Positions 1-12,110 of a stretch of 64,000 nt of DNA are shown here, piece by piece (position 1 is the first letter of the stretch; the number at the start of each line of letters is the position of its first letter). A model generated the notes under the pieces. The model was given only the letters and a program-made list of their open reading frames with translations, ran no database searches and was not told the DNA's origin. The translations under genes and the position numbers were made by a program. This stretch comes from Impatiens glandulifera (lineage: Eukaryota; Streptophyta; Magnoliopsida; Ericales; Balsaminaceae). Location: contig NC_061862.1 in NCBI RefSeq assembly GCF_907164915.1, positions 33,233,522 through 33,297,521 of the forward strand. The letters run 5' to 3'.

Positions 1-1
1 T

Positions 2-334
2 TATGTCAAGACGTGTCTGGTGTGTCAACTAGACAAGACCGAGAAGAGGAGACAAGCGGGCTTGATGCAGCCCTTGCCCATACCTGATAGACCGTGGCAG
101 TCTATTTCCTTAGATTTTATTCTCGGTTTTCCCAAGGTGGAGGGGAAGACTTCGGTCCTAGTTGTGGTGGACAGGTTTTCGAAGTATGCGGTCTTCATAC
201 CGGTGCCCAAGGTGTGTTCAGCCGAGACCGCAGCTGACTTATTGTTCCGGAATGTTGTGAAAAATTTCGGAGTGCCGGCGGACATTGTGAGCGACCGGGA
301 CGCTCGGTTCACTGGCAGGTTCTTGATAAATTAA
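2..334 (+). pseudogene. Ty3/gypsy integrase fragment (truncated at both ends)
   Basis: The open frame already runs at the window edge. It starts with the last two cysteines (C-L-V-C) of an integrase HHCC zinc finger and continues into the RNase H-like integrase core. The first catalytic aspartate is in the S-L-D-F-I segment. The block V-V-V-D-R-F-S-K and the second aspartate in I-V-S-D-R-D-A-R-F follow, which is the usual order in Ty3/gypsy polymerase proteins. The frame stops at 334 just after that block, so the third catalytic residue and the C-terminal domain are missing, and the sequence changes to AT-rich non-coding DNA. It is a dead remnant of a chromosomal retrotransposon. The family call is firm; the clade cannot be decided from about 110 residues. 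Confidence 0.9.
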
Positions 335-1270
335 TTAGTCCTAAAAAAGAAAAGAGATAAATTTATTAGTGAGAGTGGGAAAATAAATAATGAAAAGTAT
401 GAGAGATAAATTAATTAATTAATGAGGAGAGCGAGAGAAATTAATTATAAGGAGTAAAGAATATTATGTGATCAAATCGAATATCTAATATTCGCATCCC
501 CTACCATTAATAGCGTCCCCTACCATTACTAGTTAAATATGCTAAGAGCTTGTTCGATTTGGGGTTTTTATAAAAATCTAAAGGGAGAAAAAAATAATGA
601 TTGGTTATGATTTTGAGGAGGTGGTGATTATTTTTGGTAAAAAAACTTAAAGGGTATTGATATATATAAATAAAATAAAAAATAATAATTTAAAATAAAG
701 AGTATTTTAGTATTTTGGTTAATGATTTAAGTGATGTGATGGATAAAAAGGGATTAATATTTAATTTTGTATGGGTTTTTTTAAAAACCCATACAAAACA
801 AGGCCTATTTTTCTTTTCAAATTTGTGAATTTAAGTGGCAAAAATATAATTAAAAAACTTAAATTTAAAATAAAACATTAACTTCGTTTGACATACAAAA
901 TTAGAAATATACCAAGATAACCGTTATTATTCTTACACCTATTCACTAATTTTGTCCATAAATTTTATTTTATTTATCATATATATCATTATGAACTTAA
1001 ATTTTTGTTATAGTGTTTAATTTACATAATTTTAAATTTTAATGATTTTAAAATAAATTATAGACATGACTTCAATTAAAAATAAATTAAATTATTTATA
1101 TCATATTTTATAACTTTATTTTCTTTTTTCTTCTCTATTTTAGTATTTTGAATATTTTTTTAAAAAAATTAAGTTTTATATTTTTTTAAATTATTTTTAA
1201 TTTTATTTAAAAATAAGTATTGTAAAATTTTATTTATTTTATAGATAATATATATATAGATATTATATAT
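335..1270. other. AT-rich spacer with a candidate MITE
   Basis: No coding frame is supported here. About 546-807 looks like a MITE. Its left end reads AGAGCTTGTTCGATTTGGG, and the right end, reverse-complemented, reads AGGCCTTGTTTTGTATGGG, so the termini are imperfect inverted repeats. The same GCTTGTTTGAT-type terminus recurs near 41690, 41925, 42505 and 42660. I could not fix a target-site duplication. The rest is simple AT-rich sequence. Confidence 0.45.
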
Positions 1271-1273
1271 TTA

Positions 1274-1449
1274 AGGAGAAATGATTGGGAGAGAAAATTT
1301 GAGGGAGAGAATGATGTATCGCATTTTGATTAGTCAAAAAATTAACAAAATTTCTCTCTTTCTCTCTCCTCACCTTTTATAATTTTTACAACCAGTGATG
1401 TAGTGACACATCATTCCCTCCCTCAAATTACCTCTCCTAACATTCCTCG
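1274..1449. mobile_element. Mutator-like MITE, copy 1
   Basis: The left end reads GGAGAAATGATTGGGAGAG and continues with a TTTGAGGGAGAGAATGATGT-type block. The right end is the reverse complement of a closely similar block (CATCATTCCCTCCCTCAAAT, then CTCTCCTAACATTCCTC). The arms are about 45 bp around a short AT-rich centre. TATTTAA lies directly outside both ends and may be a decayed target-site duplication. A second member of the family is at about 37558-37750. No coding capacity. Confidence 0.6.
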
Positions 1450-2652
1450 TATTTAAGATATTGAGATATTATATATTTAAAAAATACTTTATTTAAAATA
1501 TAAAATATTATTATAGTTTTATATTTTGCAGTTCACTAATTTATGTATATATATCATTAATTTCCATCAACAAAACATATATAATAACTTAAAGCATTCT
1601 TTAGTTCTTCTTCTCTATTATCTCTCTTTAAGGTTTAACTTTATATTCTTTGGAATCATCTTGGATAAGGTACGTTTTAATCTTTCATTAATCTTAACAT
1701 AGTGAATGAATTTTCATTTCATATCTTTTACAAATTCCTTTAATTAAAATAAATTTTACTATAATATTAAATTTTATTAAAAGATAAAGCATACTTCTCA
1801 TATAATTATGAGTTAGATGAAAGAGATAAAAATAGATAATAACTTTGAATAAAACCATATATTCTATAAATAAATAAAATATGAGTTGGGTTTATAATAG
1901 CAAGAAACTTTCACCCAAAAAAATATATTTGAAGTACTTGATAAAAACAATATACATATACAAAATAAATGAATAATGTTAAATGTTAAAAATATAGACA
2001 AACATTCGTTTAGAGAATTTTTTTTTTTTGTCTTTGTTGAAAATATTATTTTTAAGAGTTTTCTAATTATTTTTAAAAATAAAAAACATTCAAACACATA
2101 AAATAAATAAATATAAATTGTACAAATATAAAACAAAGAGGACAAGGTTTTAAGCGTGGAATTTCAGTCAAGATTTAATTAGGTATACATACTCTCAATA
2201 ATTTAAATGAGTTTAGGTTTCATTTTTTTTTTTTTTTTAGATTATCCAATTTTCTTTTATCTCATTAGTTAAAAAAAAAAAAATATATATATATATATAT
2301 AACTTTTTTTTCTCTGTTTTGTTAATTAATATTTAATATAAAAATAAAATAATAATTTTTAATTAGAATTATATTTGAAATTAAAATTTATCTATGAATA
2401 TTTATAAGATGATAATGTAACTAATCATTCTAAATTTATTGAATTTATAATTTGTTAATTCAAATTATTTAGTTAATTAAATTTAAAATAAATAATAATA
2501 ATAATAATATTTTAGGATTAGAAATAGGATTATGGTTAAGATTAAACTTAATTATATATGAAATGTTTTTGGATAATTAGTCATACATCCTCCTCAAACC
2601 ATAACCTTCCTTTATTTCTCCACTTACGAGACTTATTTCTTATTTTACAGTC
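1450..2652. other. AT-rich upstream region of the CAF1 gene
   Basis: The stretch is dominated by A/T runs, including poly(T) near 2228-2240 and a short (AT)n at about 2282-2301. Small reading frames here (for example 1864-2145 minus) have strongly biased composition and no recognisable motif. Any promoter for the gene starting at 2653 should lie in the last few hundred bases; AATTATATATGAAATG near 2550 is a possible TATA region, but this is weak in such AT-rich DNA. Confidence 0.4.
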
Positions 2653-3531
2653 ATGGCCTCCAACAATAGTATTCGTGAAGTTTGGAACTATAATATTAGT
2701 GAAGAGATTGATATGATTTATAAAATCCTTCCTTTCACACCGTTTGTGTCATTCGATACGGAATTTCCCGGCACTATTTACAAGCCCGACGTTCCAAACT
2801 ATTGCCTTACGAGTCTACCTCCTGAAACTAACTATTTTTATATGAAGGCCAATGTAGACGCCCTCAAGTTAATCCAATTTGGTCTAACACTGTCAACTTT
2901 TCCCGACCCTCTTTCCGGATCCGTACGTTCGTTTGTATGGCAGTTTAATATCAAGGATTTTGACGTTGATTCAGATGTTCACAACTCAGACTCTATAGCA
3001 CTTTTAAAGAATCAGGGTATTGACTTTACAAGGAACAAAGTAGATGGTATTGATTCGGGATTGTTAATCTCTATGTTGACGGATTGTGGAGTGTTTGGCT
3101 CTAAGATTCCTCATGCTTGGATCACTTTTCATGGTGCCTATGACTTTGGATTCGTCGTCAAGATTTTAACCGGAAGTCCCCTTCCATCGGATCCGATCAC
3201 GTTCATGGTTCTAGTCAGGCAAATATTTGGGGAATCAGTTTTCGACCTCAAACACGTTATGAAGTCTTTCAATGGACTTTACGGTGGGTTAGACAAATTG
3301 GCAAATACTCTTAAAGTGGAAAGAAGATCGGGCACTCAGAGTCATCAGGCTGGTTCAGATAGTCTTCTTACGATGGAAGTATTTTGTAAACTCCGACAAG
3401 ATTATTTGGATAAACTTCCTCCTTGCAAAATCAATGGATTCAAAAACATTATTCATGGACTTGAGTTACCTTTAATTCGTGCCTATCAACCCCAACCTCA
3501 ACCTCATTATATTCTTATACCTTATTATTAA
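2653..3531 (+). CDS. CAF1-family poly(A) deadenylase (CCR4-NOT subunit), intronless
   Basis: The 292-residue frame matches the CAF1/POP2 3'-5' exoribonuclease family, the catalytic subunit of the CCR4-NOT complex that shortens mRNA poly(A) tails in the cytoplasm. It opens with S-I-R-E-V-W-N, the typical CAF1 N-terminus. The DEDD nuclease residues are all present: D35 and E37 in F-D-T-E-F-P-G, D164 in H-G-A-Y-D-F-G-F, and D236 with H231 in H-Q-A-G-S-D-S-L-L-T, which places it in the DEDDh subgroup. The conserved G-G-L-D-K-L-A segment is at about 211-217. Length is normal for plant CAF1 (about 270-300), and plant CAF1 genes are commonly single-exon. The ATG at 2653 is chosen because it sits directly before the conserved REVW motif. 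The C-terminus is proline/glutamine-rich (QPQPQP). Several residues differ from the most conserved plant copies, so it may be a diverged, stress-type paralogue. The frame is intact, so I call it functional. Confidence 0.9.
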   Translation: MASNNSIREVWNYNISEEIDMIYKILPFTPFVSFDTEFPGTIYKPDVPNYCLTSLPPETNYFYMKANVDALKLIQFGLTLSTFPDPLSGSVRSFVWQFNIKDFDVDSDVHNSDSIALLKNQGIDFTRNKVDGIDSGLLISMLTDCGVFGSKIPHAWITFHGAYDFGFVVKILTGSPLPSDPITFMVLVRQIFGESVFDLKHVMKSFNGLYGGLDKLANTLKVERRSGTQSHQAGSDSLLTMEVFCKLRQDYLDKLPPCKINGFKNIIHGLELPLIRAYQPQPQPHYILIPYY

Positions 3532-4699
3532 TCATGTATATTGTAAAACTCATATTAATAGAAATGAGATATTTTTAATGTTTTTTCAATGTTCAAGTAT
3601 ATTATTTTTTGAATTAATATCCGTAAGTATATATATTAATTAGCAAATCATTGAATCATTGCAATGAAAAATAATTACACATATTTATAATATTAAATAT
3701 TATTAGTAATTAAAAAAATTCATGGGTAGTTTGTTTAACTGAAAATATATAATTAGGCCATATATTTATGGGGTTTGTTTGATTGTTTTATAAGAGATAA
3801 TTAAAAACAAATATTTGAATTGATATTTTTAACAAAATGTATAAATTATATTATATGAAACTAATTTCGGAGAGATTATAGGGAGGGAGAGAGAATTTGA
3901 AAGAAAAAACCAATTTTTATTTTCTCTCGTCAGCCTCCTTTCCTACTTTTCAGGTACAATTTCACGCGTGATTTTGATTGAAAATGTCGAGAATTAACTT
4001 GTTTTTGTTTTAATAGAAATAGGATCGAGTATCAAATGTAGTAGTAGTCCATCTGTTTCAGGCAGAGTCATAAGCAGGGGCGAGTTCTAATGAAATAATC
4101 AGAACCGAATATGATATTCGAGTGTGTGTGATTGTGCAATATTATTTATTACCTGCTCAGGATCGAGATGATTGAATTGGAGGGAGTATATATGCCACAA
4201 CTTGATCACACAGATCTTCAGCTTATCAATAATTTGACTTGTCAAGACATGTTGTTTTAAAATATAATTAAAAAAAATAAACTTGTATATATTAGAAGAA
4301 TAGTTAGTTAGTAATTCAAATATTGAATAGTTGTAATAGAGTTTCTCATATTTGAGACATTTATTTGTTAATAAAAAAATAATAAATTGTATATAATACC
4401 TCATTATAAGAAAAAACAAATTATTATCATTCCGTAAATATAAACTTCTAATTTAGAAGTAAAAAAAGAGTCATTACATCAAATCTTTAAATATTGAACT
4501 AAATATATTTAGATGTTATAATCAGTTTTAAGAAATTATACAAAAATAAATAAATACGATGTAACGTCAATAAAATAAAAGCCACAAAAGGGCCAAGAAG
4601 TTACATGAGTTCAAAAGAAATCAGAGTAAAAACAAACTGAATGAAGTAAAAAAAAGAGATAAAAGATGACAACTAAGAATTGAGAATTAAAGTGCAAAG
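3532..4699. other. AT-rich spacer after CAF1, with a MITE-like fragment
   Basis: No gene is seen. GGAGAGATTATAGGGAGGGA at about 3869-3890 resembles one terminus of the Mutator-like MITE seen at 1274-1449, but a matching opposite arm is not clear. The frame at 4099-4419 (minus) is a low-complexity artefact of AT-rich sequence. GGGGTTTGTTTGATTG at 3769 matches the recurring MITE terminus found elsewhere in the window. Confidence 0.4.
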
Positions 4700-4739
4700 A
4701 AATCAATGGTTAGGGTGATTTTCTCGTAAGCGATGTTCT

Positions 4740-7700
4740 AGTTTTTACAGATTAATCAATTCTTCTCGCCTGTGGGAATACGCCTCCACGTTCGAATGAG
4801 GGAGTTGTCATCGGTGATAATATTGTTGCAGACTGTATTCGAATTGTTGCGGACTTCTGAGAAGGCTCTAGCGTTCCTCTCAATCAAAATGTGATAAACA
4901 ATATTGGCGAAAAAAACACTTGAAGGTATTGGAGCTGAAGTCGTTGCCCTAGGTCTTTATGATAGCGAGGTCCTTGATGTCGGTCCATTCATTTGGGAAG
5001 CTGAGGAGACTCATTGATGTGTAGAATCTGCGCCAAAGAAATGAGGCAAAAGGGTAGTTCCCAAGGAGTTGTTCAATGGACTCCTCATTTCCCAAGCAAA
5101 GGAGGCAATTAGTATCCGGGATGATCATGTACTTATTGATCCGATCATGGGTATTGAGTCTCTCACGGAACGCGAGCCATAAAATGAATTAGTGTATGGG
5201 GATCACTTTGGTAGACCACACTAAGTGGAACCATGGGACAATGTCCCCATGATCACGGACACAATCCTAAGTAGACCCCGAGTCGAACCTGCCATTGTTC
5301 TCGACATTCCAAACACGAGAAACCTCGTAGTTATTCAGATGATATGATGAAAGTTCCAAGGATTCTCGCACCTTCTGGAATAATCCTCAAAATGATGTTT
5401 CAATCGCCACTTTTGACTTGTTGAACTATGGCAAATTGACATTCTTTCCTGATTTGAGTGATGAAGAAAACATTTATATGAAGGATGGGTCTATTTTCGA
5501 ACCAGGGGTCATGTCAGAAATGAGTTCCATTATCGTTTCCAATTTGAATGTTGATCATCTTGCCCGCACTGTCTCTTAGTTTTAGAATTTTTTTAAGGGA
5601 CCACGCCATATCCATTATGATCTTGCATGTTCAGATGCTAATGTCTTTTTCTAATGAATCGAGTGTACCCATCTGACGCAAAGCGAGTCCTGCTTATTTT
5701 CCAACTCCCAGAAGTGCCTATAGGTGAGAGTTTTTTTCCAGGAGACACTATCCTTGATGCTGATTCCGCCTTCCTCTTTGGACTTGCATGTGTCCGTCCA
5801 TTTGATCTTTTTCCCACCACGCCCGTGAGTCCCACAAATGAAATTCCTCATAAGATGATCCAAAAATACCCATAACGACTCTAGTGACCAACTCAATGCG
5901 ACCTGCATAAGAAAGTCTTTTAGTAGCCCATCCCAGAATAACATTTTTTACCTTTTCAATTAAAGGTCGACAATGCGAGATCTGGAGTTGTTTAGAGGAG
6001 AGAGGGATGTCCAGGTATCAGACGGGGAGCGATTCTTCTTCAACGCCCATGATCCCGAATATGCTAGCTTTAGTTTCCTCCTTGACGCCTCCATAGAAAG
6101 CAATGCTTTTGCCCTAATTAATTTTGAGACCTGTAATACTATGAAAAATTGTGAGAGCCTCCTTGATAATTCTAACAGAGTCAACGTCAGCATGCGCTAG
6201 GATGAAGAGATCATCTGCAAAACAGATATGGGTGATAAATTCTTGCTTGCAATAAGGGTGGTGAGTGAAAGGTCCGTACTTTAGGAGCATTTTAACAATG
6301 CACTAAAAGACCTCCATAATAAAGAATAAAAGGTATGAGGAGAGAGGATCCCCTTCTCTAATCCCATTTTCCCTTTAAAAACCCATCATGGATATCTTTC
6401 ACGCTCACAATGAAGTGGGGGGTCGATACACACTGTAAAATCCAGTCAATAAAGATACAAGGGAAGCCAAAGGCGGTTAAGAAATCGTGAATGGCGCTCC
6501 AATTGATGGAGTCAAAAACCTTTAGGATGTCCACCTTAAAAGCCACACGCGGTGAGATGGACTTCCTGTCGTAGCTCTTAAGAAGACCATGCATGAGTAA
6601 GATGTTATGGGAGATAGACCTTCTAGGGATGAAAGTCGATTGCCCAGGATTGATGAGTTTTGAGATAACAACTTTAAAACGTTTGGCAATGATTTTTGAA
6701 ATGATTTTATAAGTGATATTACAACAGGAAATGGGACGGAAATCTTGAATCATTTTAGGGGAGGGCTTTTTTGGAATAAAGTTGAGGATGGTTGCATTCC
6801 ATTGCTTAAGAATCTTATGGTTCCATAAGAGCTTAGTGACAACCTCACAAACACTATGTCCGACAATGTTACAATTGGCCTTGAGAAAGTGGTGTGGAAT
6901 CCATCAGGCACATGGCTTTTATCACATTTCATGCTAAAAAAAGGTGTCTCTAATCTCATCGGCACTAACAATCTCAATGAGTTTATTGCTGTCAACATTG
7001 TTGACTATTCTAATGACGATTTGGTAAAGGAGGCTCAAGTGATTTGAGAAATCCTTTTTGGTACCGATGAGGTCACGATAAAAGTTAATTGCCTCTAAGT
7101 GCACATGTTTCCCCCTATGCCGTGCTCCCATCACTCCGCTTGAAACGAATGACACTGTTATGGAAGTTTCTAGTAGATCATTTCCGATAGAAGAAAGTTG
7201 TGTTCTTGTCGCCAAGTAAGAGCCAATTTTGCCTGGATTTCTGGCGGGCAAAGCTTTCCTCGTAGGAGCTGACATTGTGGAATTTTATGAGGGCCTCCTT
7301 TTTTTCGTTGTAACCTTGGCTCATACCATTGTGGCGGAGGTGGCTGTTATGGATGGCTTCCAGCTTTGGCTTGGCTTCAAGGACTCGGCGTGAGATATTA
7401 CTTTACCATTATTTGTCAAGTTTTGGAGTTTAGTTTTGAGGATGACAAGCTTTTGGCTGACTTGGTACATTTTGTACCCTAAATCTGTTCGGTCTAAACG
7501 TTTTTGATAATATCACTGAAATTGTTACTTTTCATACAAAAAATGAAGAACTAGAAGGAATGTTTGGTTCTTTCCTTTTTATCCCAATAAAGCATGATGG
7601 GGCAGTGGTCGGAGATATCAGGACTGAGAACTTGGATGTGGGCTTTGGGAATTTGATGGCCCAAGTTTCATTGATTAGCCCCATGTCGATTCGGCTCTTT

Positions 7701-8280
7701 CTCAAGTGGTCGTTACCATGCGTGGATGACCAGGTGAAGAAATTTCCAGAGTAGGCTAGTTCTAGGCAACCCAAATCAGGGATATAGTTGTTGAAGTCGA
7801 GCATACCTTAGAGAGCTTAGAAATCGGGAGTCTTTCGTGGACCTGTCTAGTGACGTTGAAATCGCTCAAAATAGTCCAAGGCTTTTTTTCAACGATGTGG
7901 TTTCTAAGGATGTTCTAGAACGCTCTTCTACTACTATCTGAATTGTCACCGTATATGAACGTAAAGTTGAGAAGGTTGAGCGTTTTTTTGCATTTGACTT
8001 CGACCATGATGACTTGGGGTTGTTATAGGTTTCTTTTACATCTACCATATTGGAGTTCTAGCTAGCTGACCCAAATTTGATTGGATCTATTGTTGGAGTT
8101 GTGAATGAATTTCCAACCGTCCACGAAGCACCGTGAACCAATTTTCTCAACATTACTTAGCTTGACTTTGGTCTCAAGAATTCCAATAATCGTGATTTGC
8201 TCTTTTTCAATGACTCTCCTAATTTCCTTGCTCTTGAGCGGGTCGTTGAGACCTCTAATATTCCAAGTTATGATGATCAT
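4740..8280 (-). pseudogene. LINE ORF2: endonuclease / reverse transcriptase / zf-RVT, frameshifted
   Basis: The minus frame starting at 8280 begins M-I-I-I-T-W-N-I-R-G-L-N, the hallmark start of the apurinic-type endonuclease of plant L1 elements. It continues with the I-L-E-T-K-V block. A later endonuclease piece (7532-7804) has the Y-S-G-N-F-F-T-W motif. The reverse transcriptase follows at 6753-6358: F-R-P-I-S-C-C-N, then I-I-S-K-I-I-A-K-R and A-F-K-V-D-I. The catalytic F-A-D-D is encoded at 6221-6210 and is intact. The region at 5944-5651 contains K-E-E-G-G-I-S-I-K-D, typical of the thumb/connection. Near 5200-5000 the zf-RVT signature (L-W-L-A-F-R-E-R-L, later C-L-L-C-L-G) can be read. 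The pieces lie in different frames and are separated by stops, so the protein cannot be made. Confidence 0.9.
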
Positions 8281-8329
8281 TAAAGGTTGTTTAAGTCAGG
8301 TTTCTAATTACCCTCTCATTTTTTCTTTT

Positions 8330-10360
8330 GATTTTCTTCCTTTTATCCTTCTTCTTAAACCGTGATGTTTTCGATTTTGATGTGTTTGCTTTGGTAATGG
8401 TAGGAGGATCAGTGTTACAACCCTCTATTCTAGGACTATTGGATTCTAAGGCTACAGTGGTGTTGCGTTCTTCTCCGAGACGTAGTGATGGCTCGTCGTC
8501 CTTAGTGCTTGCTCCTCTAACTGTTAGGTTTTTAGGGTGAGTTTCACTGCATTAATTGTCCTACTCGTCATTATGTTCATTGAGGCTGTTAGTTTGATTA
8601 TCGGCTCTTCTGTTTGGCTCATCATCCAATCTCCTACCATTATTCTTGTTGTGAGTGTTAGTAACATGCTTGACTACCATGGTTTTTATTGTATCATCAA
8701 TACTGTCATTACCTTTGTCACTCCTTGGTTTAATTAGCTCATGTTGGGTCTTATCGAGTTTCTCAGTAACATTCACGCCCACTCAGATGTCATTCTTGTC
8801 TTGTTCCTTTTGAGTTTTGGGTAATTAGTGTATTGTCATTGTCCAGGATGTCATTATTGCTTCCTTCGTTTCCTACTTTAGTAGCTCCAATGTCACTATT
8901 GTCCCGATCAGACCTTCATAAGATAAATATTTTCTTTTTGGTTCCTTTACTCATAGTAGCATCTTCCTCCTAGTTGTTCTGTTTTATGACTTCGACATTG
9001 TTCAGCTTAGTTGTGTCGGCATTGAGATTTGTGGATTCTTTGTTTTTTGGGCATTTGAGGATTGAGTGCATGAAGGTTTTGCAGTTGATGCATATGAGAG
9101 GCAACCGCTCGTAGCTGACTCCAATATGATAGATGTTTCACAATCTTTCCATGAGTTCCAATTCTTTAGGAAGGGTGCATTCTGGGTGGATCTCAATGTT
9201 GGCTCTAACACTAGATGCTCTCTTGTCTCCTTCGATATCGGTGTCGAGCCTAAGAGGTTTTCCATTGAGGCTTGCGAAGTAGATAATTGCCTTAGCGTTG
9301 CATAAGTGTGGGGGTATGTTCTGAAGAGTTAGCCAAATTTGCTCAAGTTCTGGGGGCTTCTTGTCTAGGACCATGCCTTCCTTCCACTTACAAATTTTGA
9401 AGCATTGGTTGGCTCGAGTCCTTCCTTCTCCCAAAGGTCGAAGAGATGGTCTTTAACCGCTTTAAATGGAGTTGTGGCTCTCCCGACGAAGTGACCCACC
9501 ACGATAGAATCCCATGCCCGGACGTATTCTTCCTCGATCTTAGAGGGGAGTTCGAAATGGAATTGGTGGCTAAGGGTGGTAACTATGGGAAGGGAGTTGT
9601 CAATGTAGAGTTTTCCCTTGTTAGGGTTGGAGAGACCTTGCCACACATTGCCTTTTTGCCAAGTACGGTTGGGAGTTGCATGAATGGGGTAGACCTTGGT
9701 GGTTGCGCATTTCCCGAATTCTTTCATGATCATGACGGACCATGAGACAATCTCGTCATATTCTCTCTTAGTGAGGAGGTTTCAATCCTAGAGATAGTGG
9801 AAATTAAACTGGACTGTGATTTGTGAGCCTCTTTCCTTACTCATTACGAGATCTTGTTTTTGGACTTGGATGAGAAATTTTTTTTATCTGGTTTCTAAGG
9901 CCTGCAATATTAGCAATTTTATTACGATCCATATTCCAATTATTGGACTTGTAAATACGCATCTCAATCATTGGCTCTGATGCATTACTGTCAGCTTTAG
10001 TATGACTGGATTGCTAATTTCTGATCTCTAAGTGCCAATAGGATCAAGTTTAGAACCACCAAGTGTTGTGACCTGGGTAACAGTTTGAAGGGGATCCGAA
10101 TTCAGCCTATCATTAGTTAGGTTTTGGTTTGTGTTGGTTGATGAATCATGATTCATTAAGTTAGAAAGCACTTCAGCCATGAGGACGATTCCAGCATCCA
10201 TTTCCTCCTCTGAGTTTCACTTATCATGAACCTTATTAATGTTTTACTTTGGATTTTGCGAGTCATCCCTACCCAGAGTTGTATCAAGCCCATCATTGTT
10301 ATGTTCGGTACTCTATAAATTAGAGTTATCCATAGAGTTACCAACCCTTTCGGTAGACAT
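8330..10360 (-). pseudogene. LINE ORF1 (gag-like, DUF4283 plus zinc knuckle), frameshifted
   Basis: The likely start codon is at 10360-10358 (M-S-T-E-R-V-G-N). The segment at 9733-9365 and the overlapping frame 9434-9138 carry the W-D-S-I-V-V-G-H-F-V-G and G-K-P-L-R-L-D pattern typical of the DUF4283 RNA-binding region of plant LINE ORF1 proteins. Between about 9100 and 9010 the minus strand encodes a CX2CX4HX4C knuckle (C-I-N-C, then H, then C-P-K-N-K). The rest down to about 8330 is serine/asparagine-rich and not conserved. Several frame changes are needed to read it through, so it is a pseudogene. In an active element it would coat the LINE RNA. Confidence 0.8.
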
Positions 10361-10440
10361 ATAAATTAATACTTGAAAAGAATAAAAATAATTAACTTAT
10401 AAGAAAATCATTAATAAAAGGATGTATGTGTATATCATAA

Positions 10441-11035
10441 TAACCATGTAATCCCCTCTTCTAGATTAACGACAACAAGAAGTGAATATCCCTTAGCCTC
10501 CCTAAGGTCCCAAGTTTGAGCCCGTCAAGTGGCAAGTTTTGCGTCTGGTCAAATGGTTAAGTGTGTTTGCGGACTATGTACTTAATTCGCGGAGATTAGT
10601 TGTACTTCAAAGGAGAAGTGGAACTCTACGTTCTAAAAAAAGCTCATGTAAAGTTGATTGAATTGAAAGTAAAATCTCGAGCTCACACACCTCCAAAAGA
10701 GTAGCCAAATGTTATATTTTTACTCTAAAAAGTAATTCTTGATTTTGTGTCCTTATTTCAGCTACTTTGCACCAACTAACTCGTTATTACTATTTAACAT
10801 ATATTTTCTCATATTGTAGAAACTCAATTTATATGCTCAAATTTATAACTTTAACCAATTTTGAGTCAATAAAAATGTTTTCTAAATTTTTTATAAAGGT
10901 TTATTGCACGGAATTAAAATAAATAATTAGTTTGGAAACGATTGATATTCATTGGATTTCAAATTAATTAAATTTTAGACATTTTAAATTAAATCAAATT
11001 AATTTTTATAAATGAATAAATAAATAGATTAAATA
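10441..11035. other. AT-rich spacer with a weak tRNA-like patch
   Basis: No coding sequence is supported. Between about 10495 and 10600, CCCAAGTTTGAGCCC resembles a pol III B box, and TGGTCAAATGGTTAAG downstream resembles an A box. They are in the wrong order for one unit, so this may be a decayed SINE or chance. The remainder is AT-rich. Confidence 0.3.
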
Positions 11036-11390
11036 TCTATATATATAATTATACTTAATTTTAAAAATGTCCGGATTGTCGAGTCGAGAGCTGTGATTAA
11101 TTTGGATATATATGTGAGAGTAAATGGATACTTGGGTCGGATTTTTTGTTGACCCACCATAAACTTAAAACGGTTAAAAATAAAATTAAAAATGTTATAG
11201 GTATGGTTTAAACTTACAACCTAATCAAACAAATACAACCATTTAACCAACCACGCTAATAACTTTATATTTTAAATTTAACACCAAATTTTATGAACAT
11301 GAGACATTTTAACAATATAAATTTAATTTTTTAACTAACTAATCTATATATTAAGAGAAAAATATAGTTAAGCATCATTATATTTTCTCC

Positions 11391-11392
<2 letters not shown>

Positions 11393-11449
<57 letters not shown>
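11393..11449. repeat. (AT)n microsatellite
   Basis: An almost pure AT dinucleotide run. It sits between copies of a CTCTCTTTT...AATTAACTT block. The same arrangement recurs at 11740-11792 plus flanking sequence, so the microsatellite is part of a ~360-bp internal duplication of the surrounding element. Confidence 0.9.
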
Positions 11450-11450
<1 letters not shown>

Positions 11451-11737
11451 TCTCTCTTTTCAATTAACTTTTTTTTATATTTCTCTCTATTTCTAAATTA
11501 ACTTTATTTTTTTCTTTATAGATGTAATATATTTTATTTTTTATTTTTTCTCACATTAATCATATAAAATATGTATTGTCTTATCAAAAATTATATATAT
11601 AATAATACTATACTATATATATATAAATTAAATTCTTTTCTCTTCATTAATTAATATATATATATAATTATGTTTAGTCTTAAAAATGTCTGAATTATCA
11701 AGTTAAGTGCAGTGGTTAATTTTGATATTTTTTTCTC

Positions 11738-11739
<2 letters not shown>

Positions 11740-11792
<53 letters not shown>
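11740..11792. repeat. (AT)n microsatellite, second copy in the internal duplication
   Basis: The AT run is followed by CTCATACTCTCTCTTTTG and an AATTAACTTTATTTTTTCTC block, matching the sequence after the AT run at 11393-11449. The flanks down to about 11950 (AAAATATGTATTGTCTTATC) repeat those up to about 11590. Confidence 0.85.
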
Positions 11793-11794
<2 letters not shown>

Positions 11795-12110
11795 TCATAC
11801 TCTCTCTTTTGTAATTAACTTTATTTTTTCTCTATTTCTTAATTAACTTTTTTTTCTTTACCATATATAAATATATTTTATCTTATATTTTTTTCTCTCG
11901 CTAATCATAAAATATGTATTGTCTTATCAATAATTATATATATAATAACACTATAATATATATATATATATATATAAAGTTTTTATAAGTGATAAATAAT
12001 AATAACTATTTTTTTCTAATTATTTTCTCTCTCATTAATATATATATATATAAACAAAATATATATATACATACACAAAATAATAAAATATTTTATCAAT
12101 CTTAATCTTA

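Larger units (their letters stand above)
4700..10440 (-). mobile_element. L1-type LINE, near full length, degenerate
   Basis: Read on the minus strand, this block has the two-gene order of plant L1 elements. ORF1 has a DUF4283-like region and a CCHC knuckle. ORF2 has an endonuclease, reverse transcriptase and C-terminal zf-RVT. Many frameshifts and stops break both. The 5' end is taken just outside the ORF1 start codon at 10358-10360. The 3' end is near 4700, where the zf-RVT coding similarity runs out. I see no clear poly(A) tail (it would appear as poly(T) on the plus strand) and no clear target-site duplication, so both ends are approximate. Confidence 0.85.

Noticed and set aside
9446..9745. 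99-codon plus-strand frame
   Set aside because: It is the antisense of the LINE ORF1 region, whose minus-strand reading shows DUF4283-like and zinc-knuckle features.
10495..10600. Possible SINE or tRNA gene
   Set aside because: A-box-like and B-box-like strings are in the wrong order and no cloverleaf can be folded by eye; left only as a remark.
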